DNA of 64,000 nt from Methylococcaceae bacterium (GTDB lineage Bacteria > Pseudomonadota > Gammaproteobacteria > Methylococcales > Methylomonadaceae), in NCBI GenBank assembly GCA_030627205.1, contig DAOUSN010000006.1:1-64000 (forward strand), in the 5' to 3' direction. The position numbers and the translations under genes were made by a program. Below the pieces are notes generated by a model. The model saw only the letters and a program-made list of their open reading frames with translations, was not told where the DNA came from and did not search any database. Shown here one piece after another: positions 53,310-64,000 of this stretch; position 1 is the stretch's first letter, and each line of letters begins with the position of its first letter.

Positions 53310-53768
53310 ATGACTGATGAAGATTGGATGCGCCATGCAATTAAATTAGCCCAACATGCTGAAAATGAAGGAGAAGTGCCTGTTGGTGCATTATTAGTGA
53401 AAGAGGATGAATTGATTGCAGAAGGCTGGAATATGCCGATTGGTTCTTGCGACCCAACTGCCCATGCTGAAATCATTGCCATTAGAAAAGCGGGGGCAAG
53501 ACAGAAAAATTATCGCTTAATAAATACAACGCTCTATGTAACCTTAGAACCTTGTGTGATGTGTATGGGGGCTATTTGTCATAGTCGTATTCAACGATTG
53601 GTTTTTGGTGCTTATGATTCTAAACGTGGGGCTGTTTGTCATGCACTTCACCTTGCAGACGCACCTTTTTTAAATCATTCGGTTAGTTGGATAGGTGGTA
53701 TTTTAGAGGCTGATACATCGGTATTATTGAGTAATTTCTTTCAAGCAAAACGCCTAGCTAGTAAATAA
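53310..53768 (+). CDS. tadA: tRNA-adenosine(34) deaminase
   Basis: DPTAHAEIIAIRKAG, TLEPCVMCMGAICHSRI. Confidence 0.96.
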   Translation: MTDEDWMRHAIKLAQHAENEGEVPVGALLVKEDELIAEGWNMPIGSCDPTAHAEIIAIRKAGARQKNYRLINTTLYVTLEPCVMCMGAICHSRIQRLVFGAYDSKRGAVCHALHLADAPFLNHSVSWIGGILEADTSVLLSNFFQAKRLASK

Positions 53769-53779
53769 AAAATTATTAT

Positions 53780-54559
53780 TCAAACTTTTATCGGTATCAC
53801 GTTAGCCGCAAGAAACGCTTCAACTCTAACTAAATCTTCTGCGGTATCAACCCCTGCCTCTGGCGCTTTAATAACTGTTTTTACTAATATTGATTCACCT
53901 TGCCATAAAATTCTAAGTTGCTCCAAAGATTCAACAGACTCTAAAGCAGATGGAGTCCATTGACAATAATTTTTTAAAAAGTTAACGGTATAAGCATAAA
54001 TACCAACATGACGTAGATAAGGCATCGCGGATAAAGTTTTGGAATCATGACTAAAATGATCTCTATCCCAAGGAATAGGTGCGCGACTAAAATAAAGTGC
54101 ATAGCCTTTTTTATCGGTGACAACTTTTACCGCATTTGGATTAAATACCTCATCGACAGAATCAATTTTAGCTGCGAGTGTTGCTATACCTGCGCGTGAC
54201 TGTGCGGCTAATGCCGTTGCTACCTCATGAATATAAGTGGCAGGAATTAAAGGCTCATCACCTTGGACATTAACAATAATTACCTCACTATCCCAATCAA
54301 GAATGGTTGCAACTTCTGCAATACGTTCAGTTCCACTCTGATGATTTTTGTCAGTCATTACCACTTTTATGCCTAATTTATCTACGGCATCATAAATATT
54401 CTCATCATCAGTAGCAACAACAACTTGCTCCGCATTAGCCTCTAACGCGCGTTCACAAACATGAGCTATCATCGGTTTACCCGCTATATTGAGTAACGGT
54501 TTACCTGGTAGACGTGTTGAACCATAACGCGCAGGAATAACAACGTTGAATTTATTCAT
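53780..54559 (-). CDS. kdsB: 3-deoxy-manno-octulosonate cytidylyltransferase (start refined to MNKFNVV; track start 54607)
   Basis: [39 protein letters not shown]. Confidence 0.96.
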   Translation of the reverse strand: MNKFNVVIPARYGSTRLPGKPLLNIAGKPMIAHVCERALEANAEQVVVATDDENIYDAVDKLGIKVVMTDKNHQSGTERIAEVATILDWDSEVIIVNVQGDEPLIPATYIHEVATALAAQSRAGIATLAAKIDSVDEVFNPNAVKVVTDKKGYALYFSRAPIPWDRDHFSHDSKTLSAMPYLRHVGIYAYTVNFLKNYCQWTPSALESVESLEQLRILWQGESILVKTVIKAPEAGVDTAEDLVRVEAFLAANVIPIKV

Positions 54560-54749
54560 TGGTACGCAAAGCATCGACTTCATCTGGTGATAGTGTTCTG
54601 GCTTCATCTATTAACATCACGGGAATATCATCATCAATAGGAAAAGCAAGCCCATCCGCTTTACATAAGAGTTCTTGTTGTGATTGATTATAAATCAGTG
54701 GGCTTTTGCATGTAGGGCAAGCAAGAATATCGAGTAATTTTTTATCCAT
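54552..54749 (-). CDS. Trm112 family protein (YcaR-like)
   Basis: [51 protein letters not shown]. Confidence 0.95.
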   Translation of the reverse strand: MDKKLLDILACPTCKSPLIYNQSQQELLCKADGLAFPIDDDIPVMLIDEARTLSPDEVDALRTNE

Positions 54750-55737
54750 GTTTTTGTTTAATTAAAGTTAATAATTGATTAAAAAAAGAATCGGGAAGTT
54801 GCGGTTGTACAGGAACAGACCAATGGTTTTCAGAAGCAAATTCACGACATTTAACCGCATCTTTTTCCGTCATTAAAATAGGTCTATTATCTTTGAATTG
54901 AAGATGACTGGCTTTAAATTGATGATGATCGGCAAAAATATGATTTTTAGTCTTCAAACCAAATGTGGCTAACATCTTAAAGAATCGCTGTGGATTGCCT
55001 ATACCGGATAACGCATGACAAGGTTGAGTGTTAAATTCAACTAAGGGTTTTCGTTCATTAGTCACAAGGTTTATTGCAACATCGGCAACTAATGTCATTA
55101 AAATTTCATCATCACTAGGGTCTCCACCATTAATAACTACAAAGTCCACTTCTTTAATTCGTTCTTGAGGTTCACGCAACGGGCCTGCAGGAAGGAAAAA
55201 ATTATTTCCAAACCGCCGCTCTCCATCAATGACCACTATTTCAATATCACGTTGTAACGGATAATGTTGTAAACCATCATCAGCTAAAATAATATCACAA
55301 TTTTTTTTATCTAATAAAAGTTGTACAGCCTCAACGCGTAAAGGTGCAGCGGCAACAGGACACATTGTTTGAATAGCGATTAAAACCGCTTCATCACCAG
55401 CTTGTTTAGTTTTAGTATTACTATCTACTAATAACGGCCAATGTTCATTGTCTCCACCATAACCACGAGTAACAATACCAGGATTAAAACCTGCCTGTTT
55501 TAATTGTTGTGCCAGCCAAATAACCAAAGGGGTTTTTCCTGTTCCACCAACAGTAATATTACCAATAATAACCACAGGGATAGAAAACTTAACACTTTTT
55601 AAAATTCCTTTACGGTATAAAAAACGTCTAAAACGAACAATATCAATATAAAAATACGCTAAAGGTGATAGCCATGAGGAAATATAATAATCTTCGTACC
55701 AAAGTTTATTTAACCAACGTTCTATTATTTTTTTCAT
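54742..55737 (-). CDS. lpxK: tetraacyldisaccharide 4'-kinase
   Basis: [37 protein letters not shown]. Confidence 0.95.
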   Translation of the reverse strand: MKKIIERWLNKLWYEDYYISSWLSPLAYFYIDIVRFRRFLYRKGILKSVKFSIPVVIIGNITVGGTGKTPLVIWLAQQLKQAGFNPGIVTRGYGGDNEHWPLLVDSNTKTKQAGDEAVLIAIQTMCPVAAAPLRVEAVQLLLDKKNCDIILADDGLQHYPLQRDIEIVVIDGERRFGNNFFLPAGPLREPQERIKEVDFVVINGGDPSDDEILMTLVADVAINLVTNERKPLVEFNTQPCHALSGIGNPQRFFKMLATFGLKTKNHIFADHHQFKASHLQFKDNRPILMTEKDAVKCREFASENHWSVPVQPQLPDSFFNQLLTLIKQKHG

Positions 55738-56171
55738 TGCATAGCCTCAGGCTCTTTAGTTGCGAAAGCTATGTGTTTAAAACCTACTTGACTAGCAATA
55801 TCGAGGGCTTTAATCACAAATTTATGCGAAGTTTTATTATCCGCACTAATAACAAAAGGCGTTTCAGGGCGGTTAGCCATTGCTTTTGTTAATTCTCTTT
55901 TTAAGGTGGTGAATTTGAAGTCAATAAATTTAGCTTTCATAACATCTTCTGTTGAAATAAAATATTGTCCTTTAGAATCAATTAATAGGGTGATTGATAG
56001 ACGATCCTTTTTTGTTTGCTGACCTTTTGCTTCAGGCAAATTAATATTTAACCCTGTTTCACGAGTAAAAGTCGTGGTCACCATAAAAAAAATTAATAAC
56101 AAAAATACCACATCAATCATCGGGGTTAAGTTAATTTCTAAAGGCGGACGTTTATTTCGGTGAAAATTCAT
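55734..56171 (-). CDS. exbD: ExbD/TolR family biopolymer transport protein
   Basis: INLTPMIDVVFLLLIFFMVTTTF. Confidence 0.93.
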   Translation of the reverse strand: MNFHRNKRPPLEINLTPMIDVVFLLLIFFMVTTTFTRETGLNINLPEAKGQQTKKDRLSITLLIDSKGQYFISTEDVMKAKFIDFKFTTLKRELTKAMANRPETPFVISADNKTSHKFVIKALDIASQVGFKHIAFATKEPEAMQ

Positions 56172-56173
56172 CG

Positions 56174-56782
56174 CTACTCTCTATCACCGTGAATAATATC
56201 AACTAACTTTAACGACTCTTCTTCCATTTTTAACACATATTCATCAATTAAACGTTCAAAATAACGGTGAAAAATTAAACTAGGGATAGCCACCGTAAGC
56301 CCAGCTGCGGTAGTAATCAAAGCTTCTGAAATACCACCCGCTAAAACGGCAGGATTTCCAACTCCGCTTTCCATAATAGCGGCAAAGACTTTAATCATCC
56401 CTAAGACTGTGCCTAATAACCCTAATAGCGGAGTAATTGAAGCAATAGTTCCCAAGGTATTTAAAAACCGTTCTAATTCATGAACCACTTGCCGCCCTGT
56501 TTCCTCAATACTTGATTTCATAATCTCTCGACCATGATGACGATTTTCAAGTCCTGTTGCCAGAATTACCCCTAAAGGGGAATCATTTTTTAATCCACGA
56601 ATGGTATTTTCATTAATTTGATTATCTTGAGATTCTTTCCAAATTTGAGGGACTAAATGTAGGGGAAGTATTTTTTTTCGATTTAAAGACCAAAAGCGTT
56701 CACCAATGATTGACATTGCAGTGATAGAACAAAGAATAATAGGAAACATTATCCACCCCCCGCTTTTTATTAATTCAAACAT
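56174..56782 (-). CDS. exbB: MotA/TolQ/ExbB proton channel family protein
   Basis: LGTIASITPLLGLLGTVLGMIKVFAAI, ALITTAAGLTVAIPSLIFHRYF. Confidence 0.93.
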   Translation of the reverse strand: MFELIKSGGWIMFPIILCSITAMSIIGERFWSLNRKKILPLHLVPQIWKESQDNQINENTIRGLKNDSPLGVILATGLENRHHGREIMKSSIEETGRQVVHELERFLNTLGTIASITPLLGLLGTVLGMIKVFAAIMESGVGNPAVLAGGISEALITTAAGLTVAIPSLIFHRYFERLIDEYVLKMEEESLKLVDIIHGDRE

Positions 56783-56842
56783 CTATATAATCCTTATCCT
56801 TTTAATTATCTATTTTTAAATCACGGTGGAAATTTTCACCTT

Positions 56843-57586
56843 TTAAATAGTTAAACGTGCTTGACGCATCATAAGCTTTAAATCATTAACAGTTTGCGTT
56901 AATCCTGAAAATATCGCTTGTGCAATCAGTGAATGTCCAATATTAAGTTCAACAATTTCTGGAATATAGCAAATTTCTTCTACATTATGAATATGTAAAC
57001 CATGTCCTGCATTGACTTGTAAACCCAAGCTATGCGCATAATAAGCTGCTTGTTGAATTCGCTTTAATTCTTGTGTTTGGATGAGTGAATTTTTTGCATC
57101 AGCATAAGCTCCTGTATGTAATTCAATCACGGGCGCGCCTGCTATTTTAGCGGCATCAATTTGTTTTTCTTCAGGGTCAATGAATAAGGAAACTTCAATT
57201 TCTGAATCCGCTAATTTACTACAAGCAGCTTTCATTCTTTTAGGTTGAGAAGCAACATCTAAACCGCCTTCAGTGGTTAATTCTTCACGTTTTTCAGGCA
57301 CAAGACAACAGGCATAAGGCTTAACTTTTTGAGCAATAGCAATCATTTCATCAGTCACTGCCATTTCTAAGTTCAAACGACTATGAATTCTATCTGTTAA
57401 TAAAAAAATATCACGATCTTGAATATGGCGACGGTCTTCGCGTAAATGAGCCGTAATACCATCTGCCCCTGCTTGTTCTGCAATTAGAGCCGCTTGAAGT
57501 GGGTCTGGATACTTTGTACCTCGTGCTTGGCGTAGTGTGGCAACATGGTCAATATTAACCCCTAATAAAATAATTTCTTTTTTCAT
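56843..57586 (-). CDS. pdxJ: pyridoxine 5'-phosphate synthase
   Basis: [59 protein letters not shown]. Confidence 0.97.
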   Translation of the reverse strand: MKKEIILLGVNIDHVATLRQARGTKYPDPLQAALIAEQAGADGITAHLREDRRHIQDRDIFLLTDRIHSRLNLEMAVTDEMIAIAQKVKPYACCLVPEKREELTTEGGLDVASQPKRMKAACSKLADSEIEVSLFIDPEEKQIDAAKIAGAPVIELHTGAYADAKNSLIQTQELKRIQQAAYYAHSLGLQVNAGHGLHIHNVEEICYIPEIVELNIGHSLIAQAIFSGLTQTVNDLKLMMRQARLTI

Positions 57587-57613
57587 TTTTAAAAACCTTA
57601 TAAAAATTTAATT

Positions 57614-58480
57614 TTATTCCTTATTAAGAAATTGAGAAATTATTTTCTCATCTAAATTAGTTACTTGAGCAATGGTTTTTATATCAAATCCTTGTTTTAA
57701 CATTTTTATGGCAATTTCAGAGTTACCTTTTTTAACTCCTTTTTTAACTCCTTTTTTAATTCCTTTTTTAACTCCTTTTTTAACTCCTTTTTTAACTCCT
57801 TTTTTAACTCCTTTTTTAATTCCTTTAGTTTCAATTTCATCTGAATTGAACTCTTCAATCATATTATATTTTTCAGCAGGTGAAATATCATTTTCTTCAA
57901 TATGTGCAATAATTTTTTGGATTTCAGGTAAATGATAATTAGATTCGTCAACCATTCCTTTTAAACTATCATCAATAACTTGTAGCCATTCACGATAAAG
58001 TTCAGGGGTTTTATTATTTAAATATTTAGGACATAAATAAATAATTTTATGAGGAATTTCATTGAGTGAATTTCCCTCTAAATCTTTAGGATCAAAATCA
58101 ATAATAGAAACATCACGTTTATGTTTATCACCTGAGGTTAAAACGACAATAGTATAAACTCCTAAAGGCGGACGATAATTGGATGCGCTTTTGATTTGTT
58201 GGACTAAGGCAATACAATGATAATATAAAAAACGATCATAATGGTCAGTATGACGTTCATGTTGAATATCAACAATAATTCGGTTTTTTTTATCTTCAGC
58301 ATATAAATCAAATTTTATTTCAACGTCACCAACTGTTGGTTTAAATGATTTTTCAGTTTCAACGGTGTCAATTTCTAAATTAATTCCGATAATGTCTCGG
58401 ACAAAACCTTTAAAAACATCGACATCACAAAAGGCTTTTTTAAAGATAACTCCATAACGTAATGGGGCTACTTTTTTCAT
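57614..58480 (-). CDS. Rpn family recombination-promoting nuclease / PD-(D/E)XK nuclease-transposase family protein
   Basis: GVIFKKAFCDVDVFKGFVRDIIG, EIKFDLYAEDKKNRIIVDIQHERHTDHYDRFLYYHCI, C-terminal KKGVKKG repeats. Confidence 0.88.
   Translation of the reverse strand: MKKVAPLRYGVIFKKAFCDVDVFKGFVRDIIGINLEIDTVETEKSFKPTVGDVEIKFDLYAEDKKNRIIVDIQHERHTDHYDRFLYYHCIALVQQIKSASNYRPPLGVYTIVVLTSGDKHKRDVSIIDFDPKDLEGNSLNEIPHKIIYLCPKYLNNKTPELYREWLQVIDDSLKGMVDESNYHLPEIQKIIAHIEENDISPAEKYNMIEEFNSDEIETKGIKKGVKKGVKKGVKKGVKKGIKKGVKKGVKKGNSEIAIKMLKQGFDIKTIAQVTNLDEKIISQFLNKE
57725..57820 (-). repeat. 12-bp coding tandem repeat, 8 units encoding (V/I)KKG
   Basis: Eight contiguous units of cctttttta-act/att on + strand; units differ at few positions. 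Confidence 0.95.
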
Positions 58481-58551
58481 ATTTTACTCCCTTAATAAAT
58501 TTTTATTTTATAAGATTATGATAATTTATTAGCTGAATTAACCTATAAATA

Positions 58552-59433
58552 CTAATATTCAAATCCCAAACTTTTCAAAGCCCGCTCACTATCTGACCAG
58601 CCTTTTTTTACTTTAACCCAAAGCTGTAAATAGACTTTCTGTCCAATTAATTTTTCAATATCAATACGGGCATTAGTTCCAACTTTTTTTAACATTTCAC
58701 CTTGTTTTCCGATGACAATATTTTTTTGACTATCTCGTTCAACTAAAATCGTGGCATAAATTTTAACAATTGATTTTTGCTCTTCATAACGTTCAATTTC
58801 AACTGTCAACGCATAAGGTAACTCATCTCCTAAACGTCGGGTTAATTTTTCTCGAACAATTTCAGCCGCTAAAAAGCGTGTGGGTCTATCGGTTATTTGA
58901 TCTGCTGGATAAATTAAATCATTTTCAGGCAATAGTGAAAAAATAACCTCTTCAAGGGATTTTAAATTAATGCGTTTGAGTGCGGAAACTGGGACTAATT
59001 CTTTGAAAGGATATTTTTTTTTCGCATCATCGAAAAAAGCGAATATTTCTTCTTTATTTTTAATCCTATCAACTTTATTAACCACTAAAATGACAGGTAA
59101 ATTAGCCCGCTCTAATTTTTTAAAAATAACTTTATCATAATCCTGCCAAACTAAGCCATCAATTAACCAAACTACAACATCTACCCCAAATAAAGTGGTA
59201 TCGGCAGTTTGGTTTAAATAACGATTTAAAGCCTTTTTTTCATTTTGATGCATTCCGGGGGTATCCATATAAATGGCTTGCCCTTTCTGATTGGTACTAA
59301 TGCCTACAATACTATGGCGAGTTGTTTGCGGTTTACGTGAGGTAATACTAATCTTTTGTCTCAATAAATGATTCATTAATGTCGATTTACCGACATTAGG
59401 TCGACCAATCAAGGCAACATAACCACAGTTCAT
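58552..59433 (-). CDS. era: GTPase Era
   Basis: GYVALIGRPNVGKSTLMNHLLRQKISITSRKPQTTRH, DTPGMHQNEKKALNRYLN. Confidence 0.97.
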   Translation of the reverse strand: MNCGYVALIGRPNVGKSTLMNHLLRQKISITSRKPQTTRHSIVGISTNQKGQAIYMDTPGMHQNEKKALNRYLNQTADTTLFGVDVVVWLIDGLVWQDYDKVIFKKLERANLPVILVVNKVDRIKNKEEIFAFFDDAKKKYPFKELVPVSALKRINLKSLEEVIFSLLPENDLIYPADQITDRPTRFLAAEIVREKLTRRLGDELPYALTVEIERYEEQKSIVKIYATILVERDSQKNIVIGKQGEMLKKVGTNARIDIEKLIGQKVYLQLWVKVKKGWSDSERALKSLGFEY

Positions 59434-60113
59434 GGTTGTTCTCTCTCTAATAATGCTAACATTTTTTCAGCTGCGGCTTGCTCAGATTTTTTTCGAGAAT
59501 TACCTTCACCCCTAGATTTGTTTTCAGTCAATACGGTTAAACAATTAATTTTAAAAGTTTGAGCATGAGCAAAACCTGACATACTTATAAGCTCGTATTT
59601 TGGTAATTCCACCCCTTTAGATTGCATTAATTCTTGTAGGCGAGTTTTTGGGTCTTTTTGTTCACTTTCTGGATTTAAATTTTCCAGTTTATTAGCAAAA
59701 ATACTTAAGACCCATTCTTCACAGACAAGAATACCTTGATCTATATATAATGCACCAATAATTGCTTCAACCGCATCAGATAAAATTGATTCACGCCGAA
59801 ACCCACCACTTTTTAACTCACCTGAACCTAAAATTAAATAATCCCCTATTTTATGTTCTCTGGCAACAGACGCTAATGATTCCTCATTAACTAAACTTGC
59901 TCGCAAACGACTTAAAACTCCTTCACTTGCCTTTGGAAAGTTATTATAAAGTTTTTGGGCAATCACAAAACCTAAAATTGAATCGCCTAAAAATTCTAAG
60001 CGTTCATTATTATTAGCCCCCATGCTTCTATGGGTTAATGCGATACGAAAAAGCTCAGGTTGCTTAAAGTTTAAGCTTAATTTTTTAGCTAATTGCTGAG
60101 GTTCTTTTATCAC
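59430..60113 (-). CDS. rnc: ribonuclease III
   Basis: ALTHRSMGANNNERLEFLGDSILGFVIAQKLY, dsRBD C-terminus. Confidence 0.97.
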   Translation of the reverse strand: MIKEPQQLAKKLSLNFKQPELFRIALTHRSMGANNNERLEFLGDSILGFVIAQKLYNNFPKASEGVLSRLRASLVNEESLASVAREHKIGDYLILGSGELKSGGFRRESILSDAVEAIIGALYIDQGILVCEEWVLSIFANKLENLNPESEQKDPKTRLQELMQSKGVELPKYELISMSGFAHAQTFKINCLTVLTENKSRGEGNSRKKSEQAAAEKMLALLEREQP

Positions 60114-60487
60114 TTTCTACCTGCCTCAACAAATTCATTGAACTCCACTAACACACTAAGATTAGCGAATAATTTTTCTTTCACATCATATTTAGCAACT
60201 ATTTTTAGATAATTACCACGTTTAAGAACTTTAATCGCATCTTTAGGTAAGTCATAGACTGAATTAACTGCGAGTCGTTTTCTTATCAGTTTTCTTATTT
60301 GACTTTTACTTTTTGATTCCGCATCTTTAAGGTTTGCAACCGATTCTATTGTACTTTTTACCTTGCCATAATTCATATAAATAGGTACTATTTTAAAAAA
60401 TAACAACACCACTCCGCCAATCATGATGAGAATCATCAAAATACTTATCATGGTTAAACCATGTTGTTTTTTAAGTGAATAAATCAT
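60110..60487 (-). CDS. DUF4845 family protein
   Basis: KQHGLTMISILMILIMIGGVVLLFFKIVPIYMNYGKVKSTIE; lepB-rnc context. Confidence 0.88.
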   Translation of the reverse strand: MIYSLKKQHGLTMISILMILIMIGGVVLLFFKIVPIYMNYGKVKSTIESVANLKDAESKSKSQIRKLIRKRLAVNSVYDLPKDAIKVLKRGNYLKIVAKYDVKEKLFANLSVLVEFNEFVEAGRK

Positions 60488-60501
60488 AGTAATTTTCCTG
60501 A

Positions 60502-60536
<35 letters not shown>

Positions 60537-60550
60537 TGAAAGTATATTGC

Positions 60551-61327
60551 TTATTTCAATAGAGTACCAATGCGACTAAAATTTATCCCTTGATAGTCTA
60601 AATCCCAATTCATCCAAATAAAAAAAGCTTTACCAACTAAATTAGCTTCGGGAACAGTTCCCCAGTAACGACTATCATTACTATTATCACGATTATCCCC
60701 CATCACAAAATAATGTCCGTTAGGAACAATATATACCGATTCAACCGACTGTCGTCCTTCAAGAAGTAAAATGCTGTGTTCTACAGTGGTTAGGTTTTCA
60801 GTGATATGTTTTGCACCTGTCATGCTTTCACCTTTACCAAGACCTTGATACGCGCCTAACGAAATTTGAGTCATTGGTTTATCATTGATATAAACTTTTT
60901 TATTATAATAAGAAACTTTATCACCAGGAAGTCCAATAACACGCTTTATATAATCAATTTTAGGATTTTTAGGATAACGAAAAACAACAACATCACCTCG
61001 TTTAGGTTCACCTAACTCAACTATTTTTGTATTAATAACTGGGAGTCTAACCCCATAAACAAATTTATTAACTAGAATAAAATCCCCAATCAATAGCGTA
61101 GGCATCATTGATCCTGAGGGAATACGAAATGGCTCAACTATGAAAGAACGTAAAAGTAATACAATTAAAACCACTGGAAAAAAAGAACGCGCATATTCAA
61201 CTAACAATGGTTCATTTTCTTCGCTAAAAGGCATATCAACCGATTTTAAGTAGAGCAGATAAGCTCCCCAGGTAATTCCTGTAGTTAAGGTTGCAATCAC
61301 TAAAAAAAATGAAAAATCAATATCCAT
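60551..61327 (-). CDS. lepB: signal peptidase I
   Basis: FIVEPFRIPSGSMMPTLLIGDFILVNKFVYG, DYIKRVIGLPGD, MGDNRDNSNDSRYWG. Confidence 0.97.
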   Translation of the reverse strand: MDIDFSFFLVIATLTTGITWGAYLLYLKSVDMPFSEENEPLLVEYARSFFPVVLIVLLLRSFIVEPFRIPSGSMMPTLLIGDFILVNKFVYGVRLPVINTKIVELGEPKRGDVVVFRYPKNPKIDYIKRVIGLPGDKVSYYNKKVYINDKPMTQISLGAYQGLGKGESMTGAKHITENLTTVEHSILLLEGRQSVESVYIVPNGHYFVMGDNRDNSNDSRYWGTVPEANLVGKAFFIWMNWDLDYQGINFSRIGTLLK

Positions 61328-61367
61328 ATTTATTACTCTAAATTAAGGTTAAAAGGGAGTTTAATCA

Positions 61368-63167
61368 TTAGTCTTTATTGATTTGCAATACTGCAAGAAA
61401 AGCTTCTTGTGGAATTTCAATATTTCCCACTTGCTTCATACGTTTTTTACCAGCTTTTTGTTTTTCGAGTAATTTCTTCTTACGACTAATATCACCGCCA
61501 TAACATTTAGCAGTAACATTTTTACGCAAAGCTTTCACCGTAGAACGAGAAATAATTTTAGAACCTATTGCCGCTTGTATCGCAACTTCATACATTTGTC
61601 GTGGAATCAACTCTTTCATCTTTTCAACTAAATTACGACCACGTATTTGACTTAAATCACGATGAACAATAACAGATAAAGCATCAACTTTATCTCCGTT
61701 AATTAGCACATCCAATTTTATTAACGTTGCGACTTGAAAGCGTAAAAATTCATAATCAAATGAGGCATAACCACGAGAAATAGATTTCAAGCGGTCAAAA
61801 AAATCTAACACTACTTCACTTAGGGGCAATTCATAGCTTAATGAAACTTGTGAGCCGGTATATTCCATATTTTTTTGAACTCCACGTTTTTCAATACAAA
61901 GGCTAATAACACCACCTAAATATTCTTGAGGTAGCAAAATATTAGCTTGAATAATTGGCTCTCTAATTTCAGTAATCGTGCCTGCATCAGGTAATTTAGC
62001 TGGGTTATCAACCATTAAAACCTCACCATTATGGGTTTCTACCTCATAAATAACGGTAGGTGCGGTAGTGATTAAATTAATATTATATTCCCGCTCTAAT
62101 CGCTCTTGCACAATCTCCATGTGCAACATTCCTAAAAATCCACAACGAAAACCAAAGCCTAATGCTTGAGAGGTTTCAGGTTCAAAATGTAACGAGGCAT
62201 CATTAAGGCGTAATTTATCTAACGCTTCACGCATGTTGGTATAATCATCAGAACTAACAGGATAAAGTCCTGCAAAAACACGCGGTTGAACTTTTTCAAA
62301 TCCATCCAATGCAGTCAAAGTTGAATGATCGGTTAAAGTGATAGTATCGCCAACAGGTGCGCCAAAAATATCTTTAATCCCCGCAACAATAAAACCCACT
62401 TCACCAGTATTTAAACTTTCTTTTTCTAAACGCTTTGGGGTAAAAACTCCCACTTTTTCAGCTAAAAAAGATTTACCCGTGGACATAATGGTTATTTTTT
62501 GTTTGCGATGTAATTTGCCATTAACAATTCTAACTAAAGAAACTACACCCAGATAATTATCAAACCAAGAATCAATAATTAAGGCTTGTAAAGCTGCATT
62601 TTCATCTCCTGAAGGTGGGGGGATTTCTCTAACTAATTGTTCTAAAACCTCAGCAACTCCTACACCTGTTTTTGCACTAATTTTAAGCGCGTTATCAGCA
62701 GGAATTCCAATCACATCTTCAATTTCATGCTTTACCCGTTCAGGTTCGGCTGAGGGTAAATCTATTTTATTAAGGACAGGAATAACTTCTAAACCTTGCT
62801 CTATTGCGGTATAACAATTGGCCACACTTTGAGCTTCTACACCTTGTGCTGCATCAACAATTAATAATGCTCCTTCACAAGCGGCAAGTGATCGTGAAAC
62901 TTCATAAGAAAAATCGACATGTCCAGGGGTATCAATAAAGTTAAGTTGATAAATTTCGCCGTTATCAGCTTTATAATCTAAAGTAACACTCTGTGCTTTA
63001 ATAGTAATGCCACGTTCACGTTCTATATCCATAGAATCTAAAACTTGGGATTCCATTTCTCGATCGCTTAATCCGCCACACATTTGTATAAAACGGTCAG
63101 CAAGGGTTGATTTTCCATGATCTATATGAGCGATAATAGAAAAATTTCGTATATGTTTTAAATCCAC
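61368..63167 (-). CDS. lepA: elongation factor 4 (LepA)
   Basis: [69 protein letters not shown]. Confidence 0.98.
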   Translation of the reverse strand: MDLKHIRNFSIIAHIDHGKSTLADRFIQMCGGLSDREMESQVLDSMDIERERGITIKAQSVTLDYKADNGEIYQLNFIDTPGHVDFSYEVSRSLAACEGALLIVDAAQGVEAQSVANCYTAIEQGLEVIPVLNKIDLPSAEPERVKHEIEDVIGIPADNALKISAKTGVGVAEVLEQLVREIPPPSGDENAALQALIIDSWFDNYLGVVSLVRIVNGKLHRKQKITIMSTGKSFLAEKVGVFTPKRLEKESLNTGEVGFIVAGIKDIFGAPVGDTITLTDHSTLTALDGFEKVQPRVFAGLYPVSSDDYTNMREALDKLRLNDASLHFEPETSQALGFGFRCGFLGMLHMEIVQERLEREYNINLITTAPTVIYEVETHNGEVLMVDNPAKLPDAGTITEIREPIIQANILLPQEYLGGVISLCIEKRGVQKNMEYTGSQVSLSYELPLSEVVLDFFDRLKSISRGYASFDYEFLRFQVATLIKLDVLINGDKVDALSVIVHRDLSQIRGRNLVEKMKELIPRQMYEVAIQAAIGSKIISRSTVKALRKNVTAKCYGGDISRKKKLLEKQKAGKKRMKQVGNIEIPQEAFLAVLQINKD

Positions 63168-63361
63168 TTAATTTATTGGTTGATGGTTATAAAGAGGTGA
63201 CAAGGGTTAGAAAATGCCCTTGAATTTCAAACTGTTCATTATAACAGAATTTAATTTTAGACTAGATTTCTATTTCATCACCGTATAATATAACTTCTAT
63301 GTTCTTAAACGCTTATACGCCCTATCACACTTTTCCTTATATCTTGACAGGTAAAAAAACA

Positions 63362-64000
63362 ATGTCTATAAAAATAGTGATAAAGCAACAGACTTTATTT
63401 CATCCTCAAATTCTTAAAAAATATCTTGAAACTGCAACGATACTGAAAGAAGGTGAAATTCCTCCAAAACCTACACAGGTCATTGAAAAATGGCTGAGTA
63501 ATCAAGAACAACATAAAAAACGTAACGAGCAGTCTATTCGTGAAGAGTTCAGCGTTTTTTTTAAAGATTTATTAGGTTATAAAGCTTTAAATGATACTAA
63601 AAATGCTAAAACGTGGAGTATTGAATCGGAGTTAAATTATATTGATTTTGCCTTGGGGAAATTCACACCTGACGCTAAAAATATTATTGCTCCGTTTGAA
63701 TTTAAAAGTGCTAACACAAAATCATTAGACTTAGCCTTATTAGGGCGTAATAAATCAGCGGTACAGCAAGCGGCTGATTATGCTAAAGAAACCAACGGCA
63801 CGGCAAAATGGTTTGTAGTGTGTAATTGTATTGAGTTTCGATTGTATAAATACCCTCATTCTGAACGCTTTTATGAACAATGGCGGATTGAGGATTTAAT
63901 TAAGCCTTCCGAGTATGCACGCTTTGTTTTATTACTCAGTAAAAATAATCTTTTAGGCACAAAAACTGAAGCCATTTTTAAAGACTCACAAGCCTTAGAA
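63362..64000 (+). CDS. N-terminal part of a type IIG-like restriction-modification enzyme (partial, continues beyond window; not in ORF track)
   Basis: Open frame of 213 codons from ATG 63362 with PD-(D/E)XK-like YIDFALGKFTPDAKNIIAPFEFKSA and QQAADYAKETNGTAKWFVVCNCIEFRLYKY. Confidence 0.7.
   Translation, partial: MSIKIVIKQQTLFHPQILKKYLETATILKEGEIPPKPTQVIEKWLSNQEQHKKRNEQSIREEFSVFFKDLLGYKALNDTKNAKTWSIESELNYIDFALGKFTPDAKNIIAPFEFKSANTKSLDLALLGRNKSAVQQAADYAKETNGTAKWFVVCNCIEFRLYKYPHSERFYEQWRIEDLIKPSEYARFVLLLSKNNLLGTKTEAIFKDSQALE

Noticed and set aside
57725-57820. Possible CRISPR-like repeat array
   Set aside because: 12-bp units are directly contiguous with no spacers and lie in a coding frame.
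57672-57935. Plus-strand ORF with TPFLTPFL repeats
   Set aside because: Antisense reading of the KKGVKKG repeat in the Rpn gene.

Overview
AT-rich gammaproteobacterial chromosome segment, mostly housekeeping genes. A Methylococcales- or Thiotrichales-like origin is only an inference from gene style. The dnaN/dnaA and rpmH-rnpA-yidD-yidC block lies near 8-13 kb, and the lepA-lepB-DUF4845-rnc-era ... pdxJ-exbB-exbD-lpxK-Trm112-kdsB block lies at 53-63 kb. One tRNA-Arg(CCG) is present. The most interesting non-coding signal is a compact P4/P1-type phage immunity locus at about 25318-26355. It has a sigma70-like promoter, a target-like site, an intrinsic terminator, a C4/CI-like structured antisense RNA, a second target-like site covering a Shine-Dalgarno sequence, and a helix-turn-helix gene, with no integrase or other phage gene beside it. 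Other notable points: a MobA-FdhD fusion; coaBC apparently starting at ATT (the supplied ORF is 5'-truncated); a bacterial LRR-Roc (ROCO) GTPase; a three-gene operon of two HlyD-like adaptors and a PqqD-like/M50/HlyD membrane protein, divergent from a second M50-like protein; recO and recF missing from their usual positions, with an Rpn-family nuclease carrying a 12-bp tandem repeat in the recO position; a secreted protein combining 10-aa Asp-rich Ca-binding-like repeats with an atypical CX4CH haem motif; and an orphan clpV. A type IIG-like restriction-modification gene runs off the right edge. rpmH and the right-edge gene are absent from the ORF track and were read directly from the sequence. 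No CRISPR array, rRNA or IS element was found.
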